NCBI GenBank assembly: GCA_018064475.1
Contig: JAGHVD010000041.1
Span: 1-33,349, forward strand
Source: Candidatus Scatonaster coprocaballi
Lineage (GTDB): Bacteria; Bacillota; Clostridia; Saccharofermentanales; Saccharofermentanaceae
Direction of reading: 5' to 3'
Length of the DNA: 33,349 bases
Numbering within the stretch: position 1 is the stretch's first letter; every line of letters begins with the position of its first letter. Positions 18,219 through 27,100 of the stretch are shown in pieces. The notes beneath the pieces were generated by a model, which did no database searches, was not told the origin of the DNA, and saw only the letters and a list, made by a program, of their open reading frames with translations. Both the position numbers and the translations under genes were made by a program.

Positions 18219-19415
18219 ATGTATATTCGTTCTATACAATTAGAGAACTTCAGAAATTACAGAAGGCTTGATCTTAAGGTCGAGCCTTCTGTTAATGTTT
18301 TCTATGGAGAAAATGCACAGGGTAAGACGAATATATTGGAGTCCATCTATGTATGTACGTCGACTCATTCTCATCGAACATCGAAAGATGCAGAGATGAT
18401 CTATCACGGCGAACACGGATATAAGGTGAAGTTGAACCTCACTTCTTCTTTTCACGCCTACGATGAGTCTGTATCGGTCGTTTTTGAGGATGGAAATGGT
18501 GAAATGTCCACTTCGAAGCGTGCGAGAAAGGTATGTCTTCATGATGACGTGCCTTTCGAGAAAATATCCGAGTATTTCGGGATTTTTAACGCTGTTATAT
18601 TCGCTCCGGAAGACCTGATGTTGATCAAAGATGGCCCTTCGATCCGACGGAAATACTTGAATGTGTTGATCTCCCAGGTGAAGCCATCCTACTACTTTGA
18701 ACTGTCTAATTATGTGCGATACCTCATGAGCAGAAATCGCATTATTAAGAATGCCCGAAGTGGCGGAAATAAGGTCTTCTCCGACCGAATCCGTGAAGAA
18801 ATGAGTATCTGGCATGAACCGATGGCTAGATCAGCGGCCAGAATCATGAGAGACCGTTATCTCTTCTCTTTACGTATCGATTCTTTCGCCAAAGTTCACC
18901 ATGAGAGTATCTCTCACGGTAATGAATCTTTGTATGTAAAATATAAAACATGCATCCCCATCAATATGTTAGAGAACTATAATGAGGATGAAGTGGTTTC
19001 TTATCTGATGGCAAAATGGGACCATGTTGCGGAGGATGATTTCTTCCGCGGTGGTACAGATTTCGGTCCGCAAAGAGATGATCTGCAGATGTCTCTGGAT
19101 GGTGATGGACTTCGTATGTTTGCCTCTCAGGGACAACAGCGTTCGGCAGCATTATCGATGAAGTTGGCTGAACTGGATATCATGCGTGAAGAGACCAATG
19201 ACGCGCCGGTCCTACTCCTAGACGATGTATTTGGAGAGCTTGATGCGCAGCGCCGGAAATGCCTTCTTTCTGAGATTGGCGATGCGCAGATCTTCATTAC
19301 CTGCACGGATAAATCCTTCATTGAACAGGAAATGGCAGATTCGCTTGAGAAAGCCTCGAGAATTGCATTCTTTGAAGTCTCAAACGGTGATGTCTCACGT
19401 GTCGAAAACCGATAG
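18219..19415 (+). CDS. recF: DNA replication and repair protein RecF
   Basis: RecF is an SMC-like ATPase that helps load RecA at gapped DNA. The 398-residue product starts MYIRSIQLENFRNYR and shows Walker A GENAQGKTNILESIY, the ABC-type signature FASQGQQRSAALSMKLAEL and Walker B PVLLLDDVFGELD. Length is at the upper end of the family. AAGG precedes the ATG by about six bases. The short gap after dnaN suggests co-transcription with it. Confidence 0.97.
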   Translation: MYIRSIQLENFRNYRRLDLKVEPSVNVFYGENAQGKTNILESIYVCTSTHSHRTSKDAEMIYHGEHGYKVKLNLTSSFHAYDESVSVVFEDGNGEMSTSKRARKVCLHDDVPFEKISEYFGIFNAVIFAPEDLMLIKDGPSIRRKYLNVLISQVKPSYYFELSNYVRYLMSRNRIIKNARSGGNKVFSDRIREEMSIWHEPMARSAARIMRDRYLFSLRIDSFAKVHHESISHGNESLYVKYKTCIPINMLENYNEDEVVSYLMAKWDHVAEDDFFRGGTDFGPQRDDLQMSLDGDGLRMFASQGQQRSAALSMKLAELDIMREETNDAPVLLLDDVFGELDAQRRKCLLSEIGDAQIFITCTDKSFIEQEMADSLEKASRIAFFEVSNGDVSRVENR

Positions 19416-19419
19416 AATA

Positions 19420-19450
19420 TTGACCTTTTCCGAGGCTTTTATGGTATAAT
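19420..19450 (+). promoter_or_regulatory. Promoter of remB (and possibly gyrB)
   Basis: TTGACC (19420-19425) and a perfect TATAAT (19445-19450) preceded by TG in the extended -10 position (TGGTATAAT). The spacing of 19 bp is long, but the extended -10 can compensate. It starts just after the recF stop and would drive remB from 38 bp upstream. Confidence 0.6.
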
Positions 19451-19487
19451 ATTTAGGTTAGAAATAGACGATTTAAGGGGCATTCGG

Positions 19488-19742
19488 ATGTTCGTTCATA
19501 TCGGTGGTGAATACACGATTCCGGTTGATTCTGTGATCAGCCTGATTAACCTTGAGACGGTTCAAGCATCTTCCACAGATATGAATCGCTTCCTCAAGGA
19601 GCAAGAAGATGCGAATATCTTAGAGTATGTATCGGAAGAGATTCCAAGATCTCTGATCTTGACCGATGACCGTACGTACGTCTCCCCTCTTTCAGTCGGA
19701 ACACTGCTAAGAAGGATCAAGACAGGTGATTTTGCCGTATAG
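19488..19742 (+). CDS. remB: RemB-like DUF370 regulatory protein
   Basis: An 84-residue member of the DUF370 family (MFVHIGGEYTIPVDSVISLINLE...RSLILTDDRTYVSPLSVGTLLRRI), found between recF and gyrB in many Bacillota. In Bacillus subtilis RemA/RemB influence extracellular matrix gene expression, and RemA forms DNA-binding rings; RemB's own role is less clear. AAGGGG eight bases before the ATG supports the start. The conserved position makes the assignment firm even though the protein is short. Confidence 0.92.
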   Translation: MFVHIGGEYTIPVDSVISLINLETVQASSTDMNRFLKEQEDANILEYVSEEIPRSLILTDDRTYVSPLSVGTLLRRIKTGDFAV

Positions 19743-19815
19743 AATCCTCGATTAACATTGTTACGAATCTGAAGAAATCAATACTTTTCCGCATTTTCGG
19801 TTTTTATGACCGTAG

Positions 19816-21957
<2,142 letters not shown>

Positions 21958-21989
21958 TTCTTCAAACTTTCAGTATTTTCGAAATTAGA

Positions 21990-22027
21990 TGCCAATGTTT
22001 CACGTGAAACATTGGCATTTTTCTTTT
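21990..22027. terminator. gyrB terminator hairpin containing a parS site
   Basis: A perfect 28-bp palindrome (21990-22017) is followed directly by a T-rich tract (22018-22027), a good rho-independent terminator about 30 bp after the gyrB stop. Its central 16 bases are exactly the parS consensus listed separately. Confidence 0.75.
21996..22011. promoter_or_regulatory. parS site 1 (ParB-binding centromere)
   Basis: TGTTTCACGTGAAACA, a perfect 16-bp palindrome equal to the widespread parS consensus, upstream of parA-parB. ParB should load here and spread. It is the core of the gyrB terminator stem. Confidence 0.95.
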
Positions 22028-22234
22028 CACGATAGAATTGTTCGATTTGATCATTGTATCATTTCAACAATTTCTGTTCGATGCTGAAAAATTGCTTTTT
22101 CGTGATTCAACGAACAAAACTCTGACAACATAGAATCATTTTCATACAGATGAAATTCTTCATGTTGTAATTGAAAGCCATAACATTTGATGAGAACATT
22201 CTGCATATTTAGTGTACTAGGGATGAATATCGAA

Positions 22235-22250
22235 TGTTTCACGTGAAACA
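22235..22250. promoter_or_regulatory. parS site 2 (ParB-binding centromere)
   Basis: A second exact TGTTTCACGTGAAACA, within a 22-bp palindrome (22232-22253), 239 bp from the first. It is not followed by a T tract. Between the two sites (22028-22234) I see AT-rich DNA with no supported gene; the small minus-strand frame that opens at this site with residues MFHVKH is a by-product of the parS sequence. Confidence 0.95.
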
Positions 22251-22396
22251 TTCAAGAAAAATGCTGAATCTGACATATAGAAACGAGAAAACATGGACAA
22301 TTGTCAAATTTTTCGCGAAAACTGTAAAACAACTGACATATATAGTAAGTATATAATCTGATAAGATGGTAGTATCAAATGAATGAGGAGCACCAT

Positions 22397-23161
22397 ATGG
22401 CATACGTAATTTCAATCGTAAATCAGAAAGGTGGCGTCGGAAAGACGACAACAGCAGTAAATTTGAGTGCATTTCTTGCAAAAAAGCGTAAAAAAGTACT
22501 CATGATCGACCTAGATCCGCAGGGAAATGCTACAAGCGGCTTTGGTTTTGACAAGATGGAATTGAAGAACACAGTATACGATCTTCTCGTAAATGATGAG
22601 GAGATTACAAATGTTATTCTTCCCACACAAGTGAAGAATGTCGATATGTGTCCGACAAACATCAATCTGGCCGGTGCAGAAGTCGAGCTTGTCTCCGCAA
22701 TCAGCCGCGAAACGATCCTTAAGAATGCAATTGACACTGTTCGAGATCAGTATGATTATGTGATCATAGACTGTGCGCCTTCTTTAGGGCTTCTTACCAT
22801 CAATGCATTAGCAGCTTGCGATGGCGTGATCGTGCCAATTCAGGGCGAATATTACGCTTTGGAAGGACTTACTCAGTTGATTGACACAATCAACATGATT
22901 CGTAAGAAACTGAATCCAAAGATTGGTATTACCGGCGTAGTCATTACGATGCATGATAGTCGTACACAGCTTACCAAACAGGTTGTTGAAGAAGTGCAGA
23001 AGTACTTCGGAGACAAAGTATTTAAGACATTTATTCCGCGAAATGTACGTCTGGCAGAAGCGCCAAGTCATGGCCAGACAATCGATGAATATGATGCAAA
23101 GTCCAAGGGCGCAGTCGCATATCAGGCTTTGGCAAATGAGGTTGTAAAGCGTACAAAGTAA
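22397..23161 (+). CDS. parA: ParA/Soj chromosome partitioning ATPase
   Basis: ParA binds DNA in an ATP-dependent way and moves ParB-parS complexes apart. The 254-residue product has the deviant Walker A QKGGVGKTTTAVNL, the A' motif MIDLDPQGNATSGFG and Walker B YVIIDCAPSLGLLTINAL. The open frame begins six codons earlier, but AGGAG six bases before the ATG at 22397, giving MAYVISIVNQKGG, is the natural start. The short N-terminus lacks a DNA-binding extension, as in chromosomal Soj. parB follows after 61 bp. Confidence 0.96.
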   Translation: MAYVISIVNQKGGVGKTTTAVNLSAFLAKKRKKVLMIDLDPQGNATSGFGFDKMELKNTVYDLLVNDEEITNVILPTQVKNVDMCPTNINLAGAEVELVSAISRETILKNAIDTVRDQYDYVIIDCAPSLGLLTINALAACDGVIVPIQGEYYALEGLTQLIDTINMIRKKLNPKIGITGVVITMHDSRTQLTKQVVEEVQKYFGDKVFKTFIPRNVRLAEAPSHGQTIDEYDAKSKGAVAYQALANEVVKRTK

Positions 23162-23222
23162 TAAGGATGCTTCCAAAAAGTAGAACAAAAGATAGACAGA
23201 CATCAATATATGAGGTGGTAAA

Positions 23223-24092
23223 ATGGCAGCAAATAAAGGATTAGGTAAAGGACTCGGAGCCCTACTCTCTGTAGACGGAATCCCAGAAACACAGAAGGAT
23301 TCTGTGGTCGAATTGAAGATTAATGATATATCGCCAAATAGTGATCAGCCTAGAAAACAATTCAAGGAAGAAGCACTTCAAGAACTTGCTGATTCGATCA
23401 AAGAGAATGGTGTCATCCAGCCCATTATTGTTTCGAAGCGTGGCACCGGTTATCGCATTGTTGCAGGTGAGCGCAGATGGCGTGCATCTCGTCTTGCTGG
23501 ACTTAAAGTAATTCCTGCTATTGTGAGAGATCTTACTGATCAGCAGACGATGGAGCAGGCTTTGATAGAGAATATCCAGCGACAGGATCTTAACCCGCTT
23601 GAAGAAGCTTTTGCCATGGATAATCTTATGAAAGAACATGGTCTTACCCAGGAAGCACTTGCCAAGAAGTTAGGAAAAAGCCGTCCGGCGATTGCAAATA
23701 CATTAAGATTGATAAACATCGATGAATCACTTCAGGACTTTGTTCGTAACGGAGATCTCTCTGCCGGACATGCTCGTGCACTGCTTGCGATTACAGACAA
23801 AGATGAGCAGAAGAAGGCTGCGGATGTTGTCATGATCAAGGAACTCAGCGTCCGTGAAACAGAAGAATATGTAAAGAAGATCCTAAGTGAAGAGAAAGCA
23901 CCTCGTAAAACGGCCGCAAAGACCTCTTCCGCGGTCGAGATCAGTATCAAGGATGTGGAACATAAGCTGGCCTCCTATTACGGCACCAAGGTCAAATTAA
24001 AGATGAAGGACGAGGTCAAGGGAAAGGGCACAGTCGTCATCGAGTATTACTCCTATGACGATCTTGATCGCCTATTAGAGATGATGAACTAA
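23223..24092 (+). CDS. parB: ParB/Spo0J chromosome partitioning protein
   Basis: ParB is a CTP-dependent clamp that loads at parS and organises the origin region. The 289-residue product has the N-terminal ParA-interaction peptide KGLGKGLGALL, the CTP-binding region with GYRIVAGERRWRASR and ENIQRQDLNPLEEA, a helix-turn-helix (LTQEALAKKLGKSRPAIANTLRL) for parS, and a C-terminal dimerisation domain. GAGGTGG sits four to five bases before the ATG. Two matching parS sites lie just upstream of parA. Confidence 0.97.
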   Translation: MAANKGLGKGLGALLSVDGIPETQKDSVVELKINDISPNSDQPRKQFKEEALQELADSIKENGVIQPIIVSKRGTGYRIVAGERRWRASRLAGLKVIPAIVRDLTDQQTMEQALIENIQRQDLNPLEEAFAMDNLMKEHGLTQEALAKKLGKSRPAIANTLRLINIDESLQDFVRNGDLSAGHARALLAITDKDEQKKAADVVMIKELSVRETEEYVKKILSEEKAPRKTAAKTSSAVEISIKDVEHKLASYYGTKVKLKMKDEVKGKGTVVIEYYSYDDLDRLLEMMN

Positions 24093-24122
24093 AGGGAATC
24101 ATAGACTCCTCCTATGCGAATG

Positions 24123-24154
24123 GACCACTCAAGAATGAGTGGTCTTTCGCTTTT
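24123..24154 (+). terminator. Rho-independent terminator after parB
   Basis: GACCACTC (24123-24130) and GAGTGGTC (24137-24144) form a perfect 8-bp stem with a six-base loop, followed by TTTCGCTTTT. It lies 30 bp after the parB stop. Confidence 0.85.
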
Positions 24155-24156
24155 AG

Positions 24157-24185
24157 TTGACATCAAGCCGTAAAGTTAGTAAAAT
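24157..24185 (+). promoter_or_regulatory. Strong sigma-A promoter of tRNA-Ser(UGA), now before a half copy
   Basis: TTGACA (24157-24162) and TAAAAT (24180-24185) are exactly 17 bp apart. Transcription would start near 24192, about 12 bp before the duplicated 5' half of the tRNA at 24204. No equally good promoter is seen in front of the intact tRNA at 24395, which may depend on read-through from here. Confidence 0.7.
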
Positions 24186-24203
24186 TAGCACGCTACATGA
24201 GAT

Positions 24204-24243
24204 GGAGATGTATCGAAGTGGTCATAACGAGGCGGTCTTGAAA
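24204..24243 (+). pseudogene. Orphan 5' half of tRNA-Ser(UGA)
   Basis: Forty bases identical to the first 40 bases of the intact tRNA-Ser at 24395, from the acceptor strand through the anticodon TGA and the last loop bases. After 24243 the sequence diverges, so no 3' half exists and the copy cannot fold as a tRNA. The two copies are offset by 191 bp. The break in the anticodon loop is a known attachment position for some tyrosine recombinases, which suggests an att site. The intervening stretch 24244-24394 contains no gene I can support. Confidence 0.9.
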
Positions 24244-24325
24244 TTGTACGATAAACTGTACGTTTCATTTCGCTTAAATGCCCTAATACCAAGGGTTTGT
24301 GGCTTTTCGATATTCGCCAATCTGG

Positions 24326-24351
24326 AGATGTCCCCTCCAGATGTCCCCTCT
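24326..24351. repeat. Tandem 13-bp repeat in the tRNA-Ser(UGA) insert
   Basis: Two copies of AGATGTCCCCTC plus one base, at 24326-24338 and 24339-24351, directly adjoining. They lie inside the DNA between the duplicated tRNA halves and resemble paired arm-type recombinase sites in spacing; that role is an inference. Confidence 0.6.
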
Positions 24352-24394
24352 TTTTCCAAGAGAGTGGTTAATGGGACGAACAATTTGATAACAC

Positions 24395-24483
24395 GGAGAT
24401 GTATCGAAGTGGTCATAACGAGGCGGTCTTGAAAACCGTTTGCCTTCACGGGCACCAGGGTTCGAATCCCTGCGTCTCCGCCA
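24395..24483 (+). tRNA. tRNA-Ser(UGA)
   Basis: A complete class II tRNA: acceptor GGAGATG pairs with CGTCTCC, anticodon stem GCGGT/ACCGT holds the loop CTTGAAA with anticodon TGA, a long variable arm follows (TTGCCTTCACGGGCA), the T arm is CAGGGTTCGAATCCCTG, and CCA is encoded at 24481-24483. Its first 40 bases are repeated at 24204. An IS3-family element starts 7 bp after the CCA. Confidence 0.96.
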
Positions 24484-24544
24484 TAAAATGTGAAGTTACC
24501 CCCATTTTTTGTACAGCGATGTACAATGAAATGGGGGTACTTTT

Positions 24545-25039
24545 ATGCTAATAACAAGAGAAACCAAGTTAAAGATCGTAAAAATGCATCTGGTAGAAGG
24601 TGTAACATTGCGGGAGTTGTCTGAACAATTCCACATACACACGTCAAATATCAAGTACTATGTAGACCTTTATCGGGTGCATGGAGAGTCAGTATTTGTT
24701 AATGACGGGAAATTGAGGACATATACACGAGAGTATAAACTCAAGGCTATCAAAAGGTATATGCTCGGTAATGAATCTCTGCGAAAGATAGCTGTAGATC
24801 TGGGTCTTACAGACTATACAATACTTAAGGATTGGGTAAACAAGTATAAGAAAAGTGGTGAAGATGCGATACAGACCACTTCCGGCAGAAGAAATTACCT
24901 ACTTCACAAAGAAAGACAGGATAAGATAGCCAACGATGAACTAAAGGCACGTATCCAATATCTCGAAGCGGAGAATGAATACCTAAAAAAATCGTACTCC
25001 CTAATTCTCGAGAGAGGCAGACAAACCAAGAAAAAGTGA
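24545..25039 (+). CDS. IS3-family transposase OrfA
   Basis: The 164-residue protein has two helix-turn-helix regions (about 12-45, VEGVTLRELSEQFHIHTSNIKYYVD, and 65-100, NESLRKIAVDLGLTDYTILKDWV) that bind the IS ends, then a leucine-zipper-like C-terminus (IQYLEAENEYLKKSYSLI) for oligomerisation. The double HTH and length of about 165 fit the IS150 group. The last codons contain G-AAA-AAG just before the stop, a possible -1 slippage site into OrfB. Confidence 0.92.
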   Translation: MLITRETKLKIVKMHLVEGVTLRELSEQFHIHTSNIKYYVDLYRVHGESVFVNDGKLRTYTREYKLKAIKRYMLGNESLRKIAVDLGLTDYTILKDWVNKYKKSGEDAIQTTSGRRNYLLHKERQDKIANDELKARIQYLEAENEYLKKSYSLILERGRQTKKK

Positions 25040-25896
25040 AGGTAGTCTGTGAATTACGGGAGAAGTACCCTCTTAAGATCCTACTTGAAATAGCCCAAAT
25101 GTCTAGAACAACATTCTACTACGAGCAAAAGCATATGCATGACAAGGAAAAGAAAGATGCAGCATTGCTCAAGGAAATCGAAGAAATCTTCTACTCCAAC
25201 AATAAGCAATACGGTTCTCCAAGAATAACAATAGAACTGCAACGAAGGGGCTACAATGTTAACAAGAAACGTGTAGCAAGAATAATGAAAGAGAACGGCA
25301 TATATGCAGCAAAGAAGAAACGGCGGTACAACTCTTACAAGGGCACTGTCGGTAAGATAGCACCGAATATTCTAAACAGAGACTTCGGCACAACACGGCC
25401 ATATGAAAAGCTGGGGACGGACATAACTGTATTTATAACGCCACATGGGAAACTGTATTTGTCCCCGGTAATTGATTTCCATACCAGAGAAATCCTGGCC
25501 TATGACGTGTCTGAGCATCCCAACATGATGCAAATACGAAGAATGCTTTGGAAACTTACGAATCAGCACGGAGAATCACTTAAAGGGGCCATCTTGCACA
25601 GTGATCAAGGCTGGCAGTACCAGATGGTTTATTACCGCAAATATCTTGAGGAACACGAAATCATCCAAAGCATGTCACGTAAAGGAAACTGTCTGGACAA
25701 TTCTCCTACAGAGAACTTCTTTGGCAGACTAAAGGCCGAGATGTATTACGACAAGGAATACTCTTTCCGGTCATTGAAAGAACTCAAAGCAAACATTAGC
25801 GATTACATCAGATATTACAACCAAGAACGAATCGTCACAAGGCTAAAAACAAATCCTCAGAATTTCAGAGAAAGACAACAAGTTCTTGTGGTATGA
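25036..25896 (+). CDS. IS3-family transposase OrfB (DDE integrase core)
   Basis: The 286-residue product has an HTH_21-type N-terminal region (about 45-100, QYGSPRITIELQRRGYNVNKKRVARIM) and the retroviral-type catalytic core with D129 (LGTDITVF), D190 (LHSDQGWQY) and E226 (SPTENFFGRLK); the D-E spacing of 35 residues is that of IS3 enzymes. The frame is -1 relative to OrfA. GTG at 25036 overlaps the OrfA stop (GTGA), so it could be made by coupling, by frameshifting as an OrfAB fusion, or both. All catalytic residues are present. Confidence 0.93.
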   Translation: MKVVCELREKYPLKILLEIAQMSRTTFYYEQKHMHDKEKKDAALLKEIEEIFYSNNKQYGSPRITIELQRRGYNVNKKRVARIMKENGIYAAKKKRRYNSYKGTVGKIAPNILNRDFGTTRPYEKLGTDITVFITPHGKLYLSPVIDFHTREILAYDVSEHPNMMQIRRMLWKLTNQHGESLKGAILHSDQGWQYQMVYYRKYLEEHEIIQSMSRKGNCLDNSPTENFFGRLKAEMYYDKEYSFRSLKELKANISDYIRYYNQERIVTRLKTNPQNFRERQQVLVV

Positions 25897-26026
25897 TGTA
25901 GGTTAAGAAAACACTGTACAAATAAATGGGTAAATAGCAGAATTCCTTCCACTCATTATCATATATACAATTGGACGCAAGGATCCCCATATGAAGATCC
26001 TAATCACTATCCAGGAGAATACCAAG

Positions 26027-26380
26027 ATGAATAGTATTTTACATATTAACAAACTCTTGTCAGAATACAGAACAATTCTCGAATATTCGATATTGTTAAG
26101 AGATTTCTCCGAGAGAGATATTTGGGACATTACTCTAGTAATACAGAAGAACAAAAACAGTAACGATAGAATTACGTTATTACTGAGAGATTTTACAAAT
26201 CTTCAGATTCAATCACCAAATGCAAACTTAGCTCAAATGATTCAGATTGATGACGAACGTGAGAGCCAGTTAGAAAACATACACTATTATGTTTCGGACA
26301 TAGAAGATGGTGGGATTTCTTGTTACTGCAGGGAAGTAAGTGTCTGTCTCAACGGAGAAAAATTGTTCGAAATACTGTAA
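26027..26380 (+). CDS. Hypothetical protein, 117 residues
   Basis: I do not recognise this protein. The frame is open from 25991, but the ATG at 26027 has AGGAG nine bases upstream and is preferred. The product is soluble, mildly acidic in the middle (IQIDDERESQLENIHYYVSDIEDGG) and ends in a short segment with two cysteines (ISCYCREVSVCLNGEKLFEIL). No signal peptide or membrane segment. It lies alone between the IS and a non-coding stretch with att-like scars, so it is probably cargo of a mobile element. Size and composition would suit an immunity protein, but nothing shows this directly. Confidence 0.55.
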   Translation: MNSILHINKLLSEYRTILEYSILLRDFSERDIWDITLVIQKNKNSNDRITLLLRDFTNLQIQSPNANLAQMIQIDDERESQLENIHYYVSDIEDGGISCYCREVSVCLNGEKLFEIL

Positions 26381-26516
26381 TAGGGCGGATATCTGTTGTG
26401 GACTACGGTGTAAAATTGTGACAGCAAAGGGAAAGTATGTCACCATTGGGAAAACTATAGAGAAACTTACAAGTCTTGGCAAACAAAAAACTGAGGACAC
26501 AAATTACCAGAGATGG

Positions 26517-26548
26517 TTTGACCACAGTTTTGACCACAATTGTGGTCA
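26517..26548. repeat. TTTGACCACA tandem pair plus inverted copy
   Basis: TTTGACCACA occurs at 26517-26526 and 26529-26538 (12-bp period). The second copy continues into the perfect palindrome TGACCACAATTGTGGTCA (26531-26548). Likely recombinase arm or accessory-protein sites; similar to the repeats at 1088-1110 read on the other strand. Confidence 0.5.
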
Positions 26549-26653
26549 GAGAGAATGGAAAAGTTGGACTGACTGATGCGAAAATCGGCGGTTTTACATA
26601 CCAAAAGGGCTTGTTTTTGATGTAATTGGCGGGAAACGATGAAATCTTCGTAA

Positions 26654-26676
26654 TTCGACTCTCTCCTTCTCCGCCA
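26654..26676 (+). pseudogene. tRNA-Ser 3'-end fragment (att scar)
   Basis: A 23-base segment from the T loop through CCA that matches the 3' end of tRNA-Ser(GCU) at 1189-1211 in 22 positions and tRNA-Ser(UGA) less well. No other tRNA parts lie next to it. Such fragments are left by elements that integrate at tRNA 3' ends. Confidence 0.75.
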
Positions 26677-26749
26677 AATTTAATTCGGGTGTCGTGAAAC
26701 CCAATAATATCAAGGATTTGCGGGTTTGGGGCAAGACGAGAAATCGAAA

Positions 26750-26771
26750 CTTACCACAAACTTACCACAAA
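26750..26771. repeat. CTTACCACAAA tandem repeat
   Basis: Two directly adjoining copies of CTTACCACAAA (26750-26760, 26761-26771), 74 bp after the CCA of the tRNA fragment. At the left edge the TTTGACGACAA pair stands 79 bp from the CCA of the real tRNA-Ser(GCU), the same geometry, supporting arm-type sites. Confidence 0.5.
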
Positions 26772-26806
26772 CCGCGACAAAGTTGAGAAAGATGCACCCA
26801 AGCAAA

Positions 26807-26840
26807 ACGACCGGACGCATAAGTCTGGTCGTTTTATTTT
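26807..26840. terminator. Rho-independent terminator
   Basis: ACGACCGGA (26807-26815) pairs with TCTGGTCGT (26824-26832), one G-T pair, loop of eight, followed by TTTATTTT. A-rich sequence precedes the stem, so it could also act on minus-strand transcripts such as the lipoprotein operon ending at 27101. Confidence 0.75.
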
Positions 26841-27100
26841 ATAGGTTGATGAAAACATGTTTAGCATGCGAATTGTCCTTTACAAATCAAACTACCACAA
26901 ATCTATATCTAATTTGAGAAGAATCGTTCATCTCCTTCAGAATAATCTTTGGATTAGACAGACTCGCCTGTATAATGTTAAAGCTACAACCTGTTTTCTT
27001 CTTATCATCTATAGCTCTCTTCGTAGCAAAGATTAAGTCTATCGATTGGAGTGCCGAATTTCTTGCATTTAGTCTTGTGTCGGCATCTGAAAGGAAAACA

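Larger units (their letters stand above)
24491..25939 (+). mobile_element. IS3-family insertion sequence (IS150-like), about 1.45 kb
   Basis: Two overlapping transposase frames are flanked by imperfect terminal inverted repeats: 24491-24518 on the left and 25912-25939 on the right (about 19 of 28 positions match, sharing TTTGTACAG). The ends were set from this match; I find no clear target-site duplication next to them (ATG against GAA), so the borders may be off by a few bases or the copy is old. Both frames are uninterrupted, so it may be active. Confidence 0.85.
26381..27098. other. Gene-poor stretch with recombination scars
   Basis: About 720 bp with no gene I can support. It holds the TTTGACCACA repeats (26517-26548), a 23-base copy of a tRNA-Ser 3' end (26654-26676), CTTACCACAAA repeats (26750-26771) and a terminator (26807-26840). 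This combination is what remains where tyrosine-recombinase elements have entered or left. Confidence 0.6.

Noticed and set aside
22051-22251. 66-codon minus-strand frame beginning MFHVKH
   Set aside because: It starts inside parS site 2, whose sequence spells MFHVKH by chance in many genomes, and has no ribosome binding site.
26340-26576. 78-codon plus-strand frame downstream of the IS
   Set aside because: Its end spells the TTTGACCACA repeats, it overlaps the better-supported gene at 26027, and it has no good ribosome binding site.
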